In this document: positions 27,582 through 35,286 of the stretch, piece by piece | Position numbering within the stretch: the first letter of the stretch is position 1 | How the letters are laid out: each line of letters begins with the position of its first letter | Assembly (NCBI GenBank): GCA_033763735.1 | Contig: JANRJY010000040.1 | Coordinates: 1 to 50,308, forward strand | DNA length: 50,308 nt | Direction: 5' to 3' | Origin: JANRJY01 sp033763735 | GTDB taxonomy: Bacteria > Bacteroidota > Bacteroidia > Cytophagales > UBA9547 | Notes under the pieces: model-generated | What the model was told of the DNA's origin: nothing | Databases searched by the model: none | Seen by the model: only the letters and a program-made list of their open reading frames with translations | Translations under genes and position numbers: made by a program

Positions 27582-29750
27582 ATGCATTATTTATTTTATC
27601 TGGTTCCTCTAATTGGCATAGCCTCTTTGATATTTGCTTTTTTTGTTTCTCAATGGATTAACAAACAAGACCCAGGAGAATCCAAAATGCAAGAAATTGC
27701 CAAGGCAATAGCTGAAGGCGCTATGGCATTTTTAAAAGCTGAATATAAGGTTCTTACTTATTATGTAATTATTGCGTCCGTTTTGCTCTTCTTTTTAGGC
27801 AGTACTAATGAAAAATCACACCCGTTAATTGTTGGCGCATTTATTGTAGGTGCATTGTTCTCGGCTCTTGCCGGATTTATTGGTATGCGTGTGGCTACAA
27901 AAGCAAATGTTCGCACTACTAATGCTGCCAAAACAAGTCTTTCGAAAGCATTACAAGTTTCATTCGCTGGCGGAACGGTAATGGGAATGGGTGTAGCAGG
28001 TTTGGCAGTATTAGGATTGGGTTCCTTATTTATATTGTTATACATGTTTTTTGCGCCTACCTCTGTTGGAAGTATCGAAATGGAAAAAACATTGGAAGTG
28101 CTCACCGGATTTTCATTGGGTGCTGAAAGTATTGCATTATTTGCTCGTGTTGGAGGAGGTATTTATACAAAAGCTGCTGATGTTGGTGCCGATTTAGTTG
28201 GTAAAGTTGAAGCCGGAATTCCAGAAGATGATCCTCGTAACCCAGCTACTATTGCAGATAATGTAGGAGATAATGTGGGAGACGTAGCAGGTATGGGAGC
28301 AGACTTGTTTGGTTCATATGTCGCCACAGTCCTAGCTACCATGGTTTTAGGTAGAGAAACTATTGCAAATGATGCATTTAATGGTATGTCTCCTATTTTG
28401 GTTCCTATGATTATAGCAGCTGCGGGTATAGTTTTCTCAATTATTGGAACATTCTTTGTGAGAGTAAAAGAAGGAGGCAATGTTCAAGGAGCATTAAATA
28501 CAGGTAACTGGCTTTCTGTAGTTCTAACAGCAGTGGTATCGTATTTTTTAATTATGATAATTATGCCATCTTCCATGTCGTTAAGAGGTGTAGAATTCAC
28601 TAATTTAGGAGTGTTTTTATCTGTATTTGTTGGATTAGTAGTTGGCACTTTGATTAGTTTAATCACTGAATATTATTGTTATATGGGTCGTGGACCGGTA
28701 ATGAGTATCGTTCGTCAATCATCTACTGGTCATGCCACCAATGTGATTGCCGGATTAAGTGTAGGTATGATGTCAACCGCTTATCCAATATTGGTTTTGG
28801 CAACGGGTATTTATGTTTCGTATGAATTTGCCGGGATATATGGCGTATCCATGGCCGCTGCAGGTATGATGGCTACTACGGGTATGCAGTTGGCAATTGA
28901 TGCTTTTGGACCAATTGCAGATAATGCAGGAGGAATTGCTGAAATGAGCCATTTGCCTAAAGAAGTGCGTGAAAGAACCGATATACTGGATGCCGTAGGA
29001 AATACGACTGCTGCTACCGGTAAAGGATTTGCAATTGCCTCAGCAGCATTAACCTCTTTAGCACTTTTTGCTGCTTTTGTAGGACTTGCAGGCATCACTG
29101 CTATTGACATATACAAAGCAAAAGTCCTTGCCGGATTATTTGTTGGAGGTATGATTCCTTTTGTATTCTCTGCAATGGCTATTAGTGCAGTAGGTAGAGC
29201 AGCCATGAAAATGGTAGAAGAAGTTCGCAGACAATTCAGAGAAATTCCCGGAATCATGGAAGGTACAGGCAAACCGGAATATGATAAATGTGTAGATATT
29301 TCTACTCAAGCTGCTATAAGAGAAATGATTATGCCAGGCGCCTTAGCCATTCTTTCACCAATAATCGTAGGATTCATATTTGGTCCCGAAGTACTTGGAG
29401 GTTTGTTAGCTGGTGTTACTGTTTCGGGAGTGCTTATGGCAATATTCCAATCCAATGCGGGTGGTGCTTGGGATAATGCTAAAAAATCATTTGAAAAAGG
29501 TGTTGAAATCAACGGACAGATTTATTACAAAAAATCAGAACCACACAAAGCAGCTGTAACTGGCGACACTGTTGGTGATCCGTTTAAAGATACTTCAGGT
29601 CCTTCTATGAACATATTGATTAAACTTATGTCAATTGTATCATTAGTTATAGCGCCAGCCATACGTGTTCCTGATACTACTGAAATTAAAGCTGCTTTTG
29701 ATCAAAAAGTTGATGTAACTAAAATTGAGCAGACTTTAGCAAAAAAATAA
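27582..29750 (+). CDS. hppA: K+-dependent membrane-bound pyrophosphatase (H+ or Na+ pumping)
   Basis: A 722-residue polytopic membrane enzyme, about 16 transmembrane segments, that couples pyrophosphate hydrolysis to ion transport. The pyrophosphate site is intact: DVGADLVGKVEAGIPEDDPRN, DNVGDNVGDVAGMGADLFGSY and a later DNAGG. The motif GNTTAATGKG has Ala where K+-independent enzymes have Lys, and Gly three positions on, so it should need K+. K+-dependent members include both H+ and Na+ pumps, and Na+ pumping is a real possibility here. The gene stands alone with its own promoter-like box and is followed by a small lipoprotein gene. Confidence 0.95.
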   Translation: MHYLFYLVPLIGIASLIFAFFVSQWINKQDPGESKMQEIAKAIAEGAMAFLKAEYKVLTYYVIIASVLLFFLGSTNEKSHPLIVGAFIVGALFSALAGFIGMRVATKANVRTTNAAKTSLSKALQVSFAGGTVMGMGVAGLAVLGLGSLFILLYMFFAPTSVGSIEMEKTLEVLTGFSLGAESIALFARVGGGIYTKAADVGADLVGKVEAGIPEDDPRNPATIADNVGDNVGDVAGMGADLFGSYVATVLATMVLGRETIANDAFNGMSPILVPMIIAAAGIVFSIIGTFFVRVKEGGNVQGALNTGNWLSVVLTAVVSYFLIMIIMPSSMSLRGVEFTNLGVFLSVFVGLVVGTLISLITEYYCYMGRGPVMSIVRQSSTGHATNVIAGLSVGMMSTAYPILVLATGIYVSYEFAGIYGVSMAAAGMMATTGMQLAIDAFGPIADNAGGIAEMSHLPKEVRERTDILDAVGNTTAATGKGFAIASAALTSLALFAAFVGLAGITAIDIYKAKVLAGLFVGGMIPFVFSAMAISAVGRAAMKMVEEVRRQFREIPGIMEGTGKPEYDKCVDISTQAAIREMIMPGALAILSPIIVGFIFGPEVLGGLLAGVTVSGVLMAIFQSNAGGAWDNAKKSFEKGVEINGQIYYKKSEPHKAAVTGDTVGDPFKDTSGPSMNILIKLMSIVSLVIAPAIRVPDTTEIKAAFDQKVDVTKIEQTLAKK

Positions 29751-29818
29751 TTTCAATTCTTTTAATTTTATTTTAATCAAGTTTAAATTATATAGCATTA
29801 ATTTTAACAAAAAAACTT

Positions 29819-30052
29819 ATGAAAAAAATAGCAACATTAATATCCATAGCCGCTTTGGTGCTTGTTTCGTTCACACAATGTGTTAAAAATGATCCTGCTG
29901 TAAGTGATGACGTAAAAGTAATTAAAGAAGATATGGCAAAACTCAAAGAAGAACTTGCCAAATTAAGAGACGATCATGAAAAATTGGCAAAAGATGCAAT
30001 TAAAGCTGAAGTAAAAGCCGAAGACAAAATGGAAGGTTCTAAAATGGACTAA
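29819..30052 (+). CDS. Small coiled-coil lipoprotein
   Basis: A 77-residue protein with a signal peptide (MKKIATLISIAALVLVSF) and lipobox TQC (Cys21). The mature part is a charged heptad-like helix (VIKEDMAKLKEELAKLRDDHEKL), resembling small Lpp-like or coiled-coil lipoproteins. It follows hppA after 68 bases and ends at a strong terminator. Function unknown. It marks the left edge of the accessory island. Confidence 0.78.
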   Translation: MKKIATLISIAALVLVSFTQCVKNDPAVSDDVKVIKEDMAKLKEELAKLRDDHEKLAKDAIKAEVKAEDKMEGSKMD

Positions 30053-30073
30053 TTCTTTTGTAATAAAAAAATG

Positions 30074-30106
30074 AAAGCCACTTATTTATAAATGAGTGGC
30101 TTTTTT
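30074..30106 (+). terminator. Rho-independent terminator after the small lipoprotein gene
   Basis: AAAGCCACT (30074-30082) pairs perfectly with AGTGGCTTT (30095-30103) around an AT-rich loop and runs into a T tract to 30106. A short A run before the stem could let it work on both strands. Confidence 0.85.
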
Positions 30107-30294
30107 ATTATCCTTTCCTGCAGAATCTTTGGAAAGACACCCTTTTGGGGTTCAATGTTTGCAATATGTTGTTACTACCTACTTTCCAAATGCCATTCAT
30201 ATTTTTTGGGTCGTTCATATTGACATCAATGTTTAAGCAATTTTGATGTTATGAAAGGTAACAATTTACAATAGGCCTTTGCTTCTTGTACCGT

Positions 30295-30336
30295 GGCAGG
30301 TGACTTCACCTGACTCACTAATTCTTAGCTAGCTTG
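30295..30336. repeat. 42-bp direct repeat, left copy
   Basis: Matches 36647-36688 in 39 of 42 positions and in the same orientation. It begins with a hairpin, CAGGTGA / TCACCTG around CT. The two copies enclose 6.3 kb of accessory genes. Confidence 0.85.
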
Positions 30337-30349
30337 CCTTCCAATTGAA

Positions 30350-30427
30350 AAAATTTGAAATTTAATTTTGTCTGGTGTGCCTCCAACTAAGGAGAAGGGA
30401 ATTATTTTGTCTGGTGTGGACACCAGC
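30350..30427. repeat. 78-bp direct repeat, left copy flanking HigBA
   Basis: Matches 31142-31219 in 72 of 78 positions with no gaps. It ends in a hairpin CTGGTGT-GG-ACACCAG and has the phrase TTTTGTCTGGTGTG twice. The two copies bracket the toxin-antitoxin pair. Confidence 0.88.
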
Positions 30428-30485
30428 CATGAGATTGATTTTCATGTAAAGTTGCATATTTGGCAACTTTTAACTACTTTTGTTT

Positions 30486-30788
30486 GTGAGGATAATTGCA
30501 AAAAGCACCCTAAGAGAATATTGGAATTCAAATATCCATTCAGAGTTTCCTTTATTAGATTGGTATGAGAAAACACAAAGTTCCATTTGGAATACTCCTA
30601 ATGAAGTTAAACTCACATTTCGATCAGCAGATATAATTGATTCAAAAAGGGTTGTGTTTGATATAGGAGGCAATAAATATAGGTTGATTTGTGATATTGA
30701 ATACAGGTTAAAATTTGTTTTTGTAATTTGGGTTGGATCTCATAAAGAATATGATAAAATAGATGTAAAGAACATTAAATATGAATAA
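30486..30788 (+). CDS. higB: HigB-family mRNA interferase toxin
   Basis: A 100-residue HigB-type toxin that would cleave ribosome-bound mRNA. The start GTG at 30486 gives the normal family N-terminus (RIIAKSTLREYW); a TTG at 30480 is possible. Family features are W at position 12, DWYEKTQSSIWNTP, VKLTFRSADI, RVVFDIGGNKYRLICDI and the C-terminal WVGSHKEYDKIDV. It overlaps the antitoxin gene by eight bases. The pair lies between 78-bp repeats in the accessory island. Confidence 0.9.
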   Translation: MRIIAKSTLREYWNSNIHSEFPLLDWYEKTQSSIWNTPNEVKLTFRSADIIDSKRVVFDIGGNKYRLICDIEYRLKFVFVIWVGSHKEYDKIDVKNIKYE

Positions 30789-31134
30789 TTTATCAGGTCA
30801 GAATAATTATACTCGGGCGCTTCATAGAATTTCAGAAATAATGAAAGTTAATCCTTCTGAAAAGTCTGAGGAATATAAAGAAATGGATATGTTAGTTTCT
30901 TTGGTTGAGGCTTACGAAGAAGTATATAGTCCTATGGTTCCTTCAGATCCAATTGGATACTTGCGGTATAAGATGCAAAAGGAGGGTATCAAGCAAAAAG
31001 ATTTGATACCTGCGTTGGGAAGCAAATATACCGTTTCAAAAGTGTTGAATAACAAGCAACAACTTACCATTGAAATGATAAAAAAATTGAGTGCATTATT
31101 AAAAATACCAGCTGTGAGATTGATTGGTAATTAA
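30781..31134 (+). CDS. higA: HigA-family antitoxin with Xre-type HTH
   Basis: A 117-residue antitoxin. The N-terminal helical part (residues 1-55) would bind the toxin. The C-terminal HTH shows IGYLRYKMQKEGIKQKDLIPALG, then SKYTVSKVLNNKQQLTIEMIKKLS, the usual HigA/Xre pattern. It should neutralise HigB and repress the operon. Toxin-first order and eight-base overlap are typical of higBA. Confidence 0.9.
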   Translation: MNNLSGQNNYTRALHRISEIMKVNPSEKSEEYKEMDMLVSLVEAYEEVYSPMVPSDPIGYLRYKMQKEGIKQKDLIPALGSKYTVSKVLNNKQQLTIEMIKKLSALLKIPAVRLIGN

Positions 31135-31141
31135 TAGTTCG

Positions 31142-31219
31142 AAAATTTGAAATTTAATTATGTTTGGTGTGCCACTAACTAAGGATAAGGGAATTATTTT
31201 GTCTTGTGTGGACACCAGC
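31142..31219. repeat. 78-bp direct repeat, right copy flanking HigBA
   Basis: Same orientation and length as 30350-30427 with six substitutions. It begins eight bases after the higA stop. Recombination between the copies would remove the TA pair cleanly. Confidence 0.88.
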
Positions 31220-31303
31220 TTTGGGATTAGTTCTGTATCAAAATCCATGGTTTGGCATAGTTTGTCTCCTTCCTCAGCGTTTCATCTGGTTTTACTCATA
31301 CAT

Positions 31304-32110
31304 TCATATCACCCCTACCATCCGAGCAAAGGTAACCAAGGCGGTGGTGTCGGTGCAGTTGAGTTTGTTGAGGAGGTTGCGCCTATGAGTGTCCACGGTG
31401 TGTGGGCTGATGAATAGTTCGTTGCCAATGTGCTTGCTCTCCTTACCAGCCGCCAGGGCAGCCAACACCTGATGCTCCGCTTTGGTAATGGACTTTGCTT
31501 GAGTGAGATGTTGCGTTTGTTCGGAATAGTGGAATATATGTACTTGCCTGGGCGTTTTTATCACTAGGGTTTGTTTGGTGCTTTTGCGCAAGTGCGATAT
31601 ATCGAAGTGCGTATTGAATACCATATGGGGTAGTCTTGTGGCATCCATGTCCATTTCCATACAACACAAGAGGTTGCGGTAACATTTGCCGTTTTTGTGC
31701 CTGAATATATAATCAAAGCTGGCAGAGTAGCCCTGCATATCTATCTGCAATTCTTTGAGCCCTTTGCGAAACTCATGCAGCCTTTGCATGATTTTGACGG
31801 CTCCTGACTGATGCACTTCATGGATTTGATTAAGATACATTTGCATCCCTTCGCTGCCGGTAAACGAACGCGCATCATAGCCGGTCAGTTGCAGGGCGCG
31901 GTGGCTGATATATATGAACTCATTGTTGCTGGCATCCCACACAAACAGAGTGCCCCCATGTGTACCCGCCAACAGGTCGTACATGCCCGCCATTTGCGCC
32001 CACTTGTAGTTATACACATATGATCGGGATACGCTTTGATTACGGGCAGATGCAGGGTCATGAATCTCCCGGATGGGTTGCGCAATGAGTGAAGATACTG
32101 CGGAGTACAT
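31304..32110 (-). CDS. PAS-domain LuxR-family transcription regulator
   Basis: A 268-residue regulator. A PAS-like sensory domain covers roughly residues 50-175 (GTLFVWDASNNEFIYISHRALQLTGYD, FDYIFRHKNGKCYRNL). A LuxR-type helix-turn-helix fills residues 205-265 (SITKAEHQVLAALAAGKESK, then SPHTVDTHRRNLLNKL). The signal is unknown; no kinase or receiver domain is present. The gene is visibly richer in G and C than its neighbours, which points to transfer. Upstream lie an 11-bp-spaced pair of ACCTCATA boxes and a 19-bp palindrome that could be operators. Confidence 0.88.
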   Translation of the reverse strand: MYSAVSSLIAQPIREIHDPASARNQSVSRSYVYNYKWAQMAGMYDLLAGTHGGTLFVWDASNNEFIYISHRALQLTGYDARSFTGSEGMQMYLNQIHEVHQSGAVKIMQRLHEFRKGLKELQIDMQGYSASFDYIFRHKNGKCYRNLLCCMEMDMDATRLPHMVFNTHFDISHLRKSTKQTLVIKTPRQVHIFHYSEQTQHLTQAKSITKAEHQVLAALAAGKESKHIGNELFISPHTVDTHRRNLLNKLNCTDTTALVTFARMVGVI

Positions 32111-32188
32111 ACAAGAAATATTTAGATGAATAAATAATATTACTTTACTATAATTAACATAATGGATATGTATGATTTCATTTTTTTG

Positions 32189-32207
32189 ACCTCATATTAA
32201 CCTCATA
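32189..32207. promoter_or_regulatory. Paired ACCTCATA boxes one helical turn apart
   Basis: ACCTCATA occurs at 32189-32196 and again at 32200-32207, 11 bp apart, about 80-100 bases upstream of the PAS-LuxR start. This geometry suits a dimeric regulator but binding is not shown. Confidence 0.35.
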
Positions 32208-32280
32208 CGTAAACAAAAACACGGTTTTTATTTAAAGAAAACACCAAATACAAACGTGTATTACCTTAATTGCTTTGTAA

Positions 32281-32299
32281 AATACTCAAATTGAGTATT
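32281..32299. promoter_or_regulatory. Perfect 19-bp palindrome in the PAS-LuxR upstream region
   Basis: AATACTCAA-A-TTGAGTATT is a perfect 9+1+9 inverted repeat. It looks like an operator for a dimeric HTH protein. It could serve the LuxR gene to the left or whatever once lay to the right. Confidence 0.35.
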
Positions 32300-32384
32300 G
32301 TTCGCACCAATTATATATTATTTTTTTGTTAACAAATTACCTAAACTCTTACACCTTCTACCGATTTGGCAAATATGAATCTTT

Positions 32385-32448
32385 AAATTTTGACCCGGGC
32401 TTCAACTTTGCCCAGTTGCAAGCCAACCTGGCAGAGGTGACCAACTAA
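32385..32448 (+). pseudogene. 3' remnant of a GC-rich gene
   Basis: From about 32385 the composition turns abruptly GC-rich and one frame reads FDPGFNFAQLQANLAEVTN before TAA at 32446-32448. Upstream the same frame stays open in AT-rich DNA but has no coding look. I read this as the last codons of a gene whose body was lost at a junction near 32385. The family is not recognised. It precedes the truncated lysozyme gene and shares its composition. Confidence 0.35.
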
Positions 32449-32478
32449 TCTTTATTTGATCCTTAATTCCAACAAACA

Positions 32479-32742
32479 ATGGCCACATTTGAACAGGCAC
32501 TTACTAAAGTACTCAAAAACGAAGGCGGTTATGCCAACAACCCCTCCGACCCGGGAGGCGAAACTTACAAGGGCATTGCCCGCAAGATATTTGGCAAATG
32601 GGATGGCTGGGTCAATATTGATGCCAAAAAACGCAACCCCAACTTCCGAAACCTACTTGAAAGCGACCCGGACCTGCAAGCAAAGGTCAAGCACTTTTAT
32701 AAGTCGGAGCCGGGTCTTTGCGAGTTGGTGTCGATGCTTTGA
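32479..32742 (+). pseudogene. Truncated GH108 lysozyme-like gene
   Basis: The 87-residue frame opens with MATFEQALTKVLKNEGGYAN and NPSDPGGETYKGIARKIFG, the N-terminal signature of glycoside hydrolase family 108 (phage or secretion-linked muramidases), with the catalytic Glu in NEGGY. It keeps VKHFYK but then runs into an unrelated tail and stops. Normal members have about 160-190 residues with a C-terminal peptidoglycan-binding part, which is missing. This is most likely debris of a phage lysis or muramidase gene. Confidence 0.7.
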
Positions 32743-32823
32743 GAGTCGGGAACAAAATAAATACAGAATACAGCGGAAACCGAAAAGCTGGGAGAGAGTA
32801 GGTGGGAAAAGAGAAATGAAGAA

Positions 32824-34056
32824 ATGAAAAAAATATTATTGTTTATCTTCTTAAATTTTAATTTAATTCTTTTTGCTCAAGAAAATAATTTTTCGAAAAA
32901 TATTATTTTAAGCAGTGTAAGTACTTGTAGTGGAATATTTAAAGTAAATATTCAATTTATTGAGGAAATTAGCGAACCAAGAAATATTGAAGGATATTTG
33001 ATTACAATAGAAAATGACTCAAAAGAAAAATCATTTTATTTAAACTTTAATAATGATTCTCAAATAATCAAAAATAATATAAATAATCTTAAGTTAAATG
33101 AATGTATCCGTTCGGAAGATGAAGAATTATTAACAAAAGAAATTAAGTCATTATTAGATGAACATTTTAATGTCTTAAAGAGAAGAAACAAATCTTTGAA
33201 GTTTGATTGGTACGCCAACTACGATTTTAGTAATAAAATTAAATACAATCTTATAATTTTTTCAGATTTATATGGATTGTCCCCAGAACAACCAAATGGC
33301 TTAATCCAACCTAGAGCATATTTTAGCTTTCCAATTATTAGAAGAGCAATTACAGGAAAAAATGGTGATATTAGAATTCATTTCTTAAGAAATGTAATTT
33401 TCCCTGATATTACTTTGTCTAAAGTTGAGGATAAATTAAGAGTATTGCCTTCAATAAAAAATAACACTATTACTTCTAATGGATTAACAAAAAGTGCTAT
33501 TAACATGTTTGATATAATGCAATATGCATACCTAAACACTTCTTTAAAAGTAAATATTATAACCTTATCATGGCCTAAGCATAAAATCTACCTTGATGCA
33601 GTTAGTACAGGATTCTTTACTAATATATATGATTCTTCAAAATCAAACGCAACCAGTATTTTTTCATATGGTTTTGGAGGAAATATTAAATATGCAACGA
33701 ATTTTGAAGGCAGACTAAACCTAGAAATATATTATAGTGGATATTGGATGCAGACAGCTACCAATGATTTTAAAATCTATAAGGGACCTCAGTATAAAGA
33801 TTTAATTTCTAAACAAGCTGCCAAATTGCCAAGTTCAGCATCAGATGACAATAATGTGAATGGTATATATATAAATTCTTTCAATGGACAGCTTAATATT
33901 TATGATAAAGAGAAAAAAGATAACTTATTTTTTCGAATTGCTATCTTAACAAATGCTGATTTGGAAAACAATAAGAAATATATTAACTCATTTTGGCAAA
34001 TTCAGGTAGGATATAGTAAAAAATTGGAAGATATCTTTAAAGTTGTTAAAAAATAA
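32824..34056 (+). CDS. Secreted protein of unknown function (orphan)
   Basis: A 410-residue protein with a clear signal peptide (MKKILLFIFLNFNLILFAQ). The mature part is Asn-, Lys- and Ile-rich with many short hydrophobic strands. The C-terminal third (SIFSYGFGGNIKYATNFEGRLNLEIYYSG, then FWQIQVGYSKKL) has an alternating pattern like an outer-membrane beta-barrel. I recognise no family. The gene is markedly AT-rich. It stands between the lysozyme debris and another secreted orphan on the same strand. Confidence 0.65.
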   Translation: MKKILLFIFLNFNLILFAQENNFSKNIILSSVSTCSGIFKVNIQFIEEISEPRNIEGYLITIENDSKEKSFYLNFNNDSQIIKNNINNLKLNECIRSEDEELLTKEIKSLLDEHFNVLKRRNKSLKFDWYANYDFSNKIKYNLIIFSDLYGLSPEQPNGLIQPRAYFSFPIIRRAITGKNGDIRIHFLRNVIFPDITLSKVEDKLRVLPSIKNNTITSNGLTKSAINMFDIMQYAYLNTSLKVNIITLSWPKHKIYLDAVSTGFFTNIYDSSKSNATSIFSYGFGGNIKYATNFEGRLNLEIYYSGYWMQTATNDFKIYKGPQYKDLISKQAAKLPSSASDDNNVNGIYINSFNGQLNIYDKEKKDNLFFRIAILTNADLENNKKYINSFWQIQVGYSKKLEDIFKVVKK

Positions 34057-34179
34057 TTTTTGCAGTTATTAAATCAATCAATTATTAATATGATGTATCA
34101 AAATTACATTTTCCCTTCCCGTGGTTCGAGTCCTTACGAAACACTGAAAAGTATATTTCAACAATAAATTATATAAACA

Positions 34180-35106
34180 TTGATTGCAAGAAATAAAGTA
34201 AATAAAATTTGTTTGTTTATTTTTTTTCTTATGTTTTTTTTATCAGCTAGTCAGGTTGATAAAAATAACACAAAAAGAAGAAATTTAAATTATCAACGTA
34301 TAGAAATAAAATCCATACATAAAAACGAATTTAGAATTACCTTTTTTTTCGGTTCGGCTTTTAAAGATTCAAGTAAGGCTTATTTTAAAGAATGTATTAA
34401 AAGAGATAATGGATTCAAGGCTTTGAGAGACTCTATTAATTTTTTGACCAAATTAGTGTCTAAATCTCTTAAACCGACAGATTCTTTTATTAGTAAAATG
34501 TATTTATATGATAGTGATGATTGGTCAAGTGATAGAATAGTTTTTAACTTGAAAATTGAATATTTAATAAAATCTGATCCTGATAAGTATTTTGATATAA
34601 TTGATGAAAGTGCATTCACCACATTAAATAAGAAACCCATATTCCTGATAAATGAAAATGATTCATTAATAAATAATAAAACTTATGAATTTTTTATTCA
34701 TAAAAATAGGTTTTGTTTTAATTACCCGGATACCACTTATTCTAAAAACATAGATGGAATTGATTATTACAAAGTACTTGGTAAACAGCAAAAATTTTAT
34801 AGTTTAAAAGAAATTAGCTTTGAATCAGGACTAAAACTATTAATTAATGGAGTAGTATTTGATACTACTATAGTATACAATGATCTATTAAAATTATTTC
34901 CCTTATCATTTTTAAACTCTAATATAAAAAATAGGATAACTTTGGATGTGAAATCAAAAAATATCTCTTTTTTAAGTTTTGATTTTCACTTTAAAGAAAA
35001 TAAACTTAAAAAAATAATAAATAATGACTCAAAATCTAGTGACTGTATCTGTAAACATCCTGAGACATTAGAATATTGGTTAGATTCTGTATTTTTTAAT
35101 AGATAA
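34180..35106 (+). CDS. Exported protein of unknown function (orphan)
   Basis: A 308-residue protein starting at TTG 34180, fixed by an in-frame TAA six bases upstream. A signal or anchor segment (ICLFIFFLMFFLSASQ) occupies residues 10-25. The rest is soluble, Lys/Asp/Ser-rich, and ends CKHPETLEYWLDSVFF. I see no known motif. It is very AT-rich like the preceding orphan. It sits in the same orientation as the AbiC-like gene, 180 bases before it. Confidence 0.6.
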   Translation: MIARNKVNKICLFIFFLMFFLSASQVDKNNTKRRNLNYQRIEIKSIHKNEFRITFFFGSAFKDSSKAYFKECIKRDNGFKALRDSINFLTKLVSKSLKPTDSFISKMYLYDSDDWSSDRIVFNLKIEYLIKSDPDKYFDIIDESAFTTLNKKPIFLINENDSLINNKTYEFFIHKNRFCFNYPDTTYSKNIDGIDYYKVLGKQQKFYSLKEISFESGLKLLINGVVFDTTIVYNDLLKLFPLSFLNSNIKNRITLDVKSKNISFLSFDFHFKENKLKKIINNDSKSSDCICKHPETLEYWLDSVFFNR

Positions 35107-35286
35107 AACTTCACTATCATAAAAAAAGGTACATTTGCTATAATGAATAGGAAGTATAAATTTTGTAACAAAGAAATTTAAAAAATGTTTCGAGCTACAA
35201 GCTCGCACTAGCAAGGGGGTAAAATCGTATGAATAAATAATAATCTTACAATAGAATCAAGAATTCATATTATTCAATTACCCTGT

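Larger units (their letters stand above)
30226..30441 (-). pseudogene. Decayed coding fragment built from the island's two repeats
   Basis: The minus strand reads as a 72-codon frame interrupted only by one TAA at 30325-30327. Before it the peptide includes PDKIIPFSLVGGTPDKI, after it ELVSQVKSPA and AYCKLLPFITSK, ending at TGA 30226-30228. It contains copy 1 of both repeat families of the island. In the other copy of the 42-bp repeat the TAA codon is GAA. I do not recognise the parent family. That it was once coding is inferred from these reading-frame properties. Confidence 0.45.

Noticed and set aside
30475..30482. TACTTTTG as a promoter box for higBA
   Set aside because: It fits TAnnTTTG but ends four bases before the GTG start, so transcription would begin inside the gene.
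30368..30568. Plus-strand open frame across the left 78-bp repeat
   Set aside because: It overlaps the higB start in another frame, has no coding character, and its repeat-derived part is better explained by the minus-strand frame.
31160..31417. Plus-strand open frame across the right 78-bp repeat
   Set aside because: It runs antisense into the PAS-LuxR gene and arises from the repeat.
32456..32827. 123-residue frame over the GH108 fragment
   Set aside because: It is the shifted frame of the lysozyme remnant; the 32479 frame carries the clear family motif.
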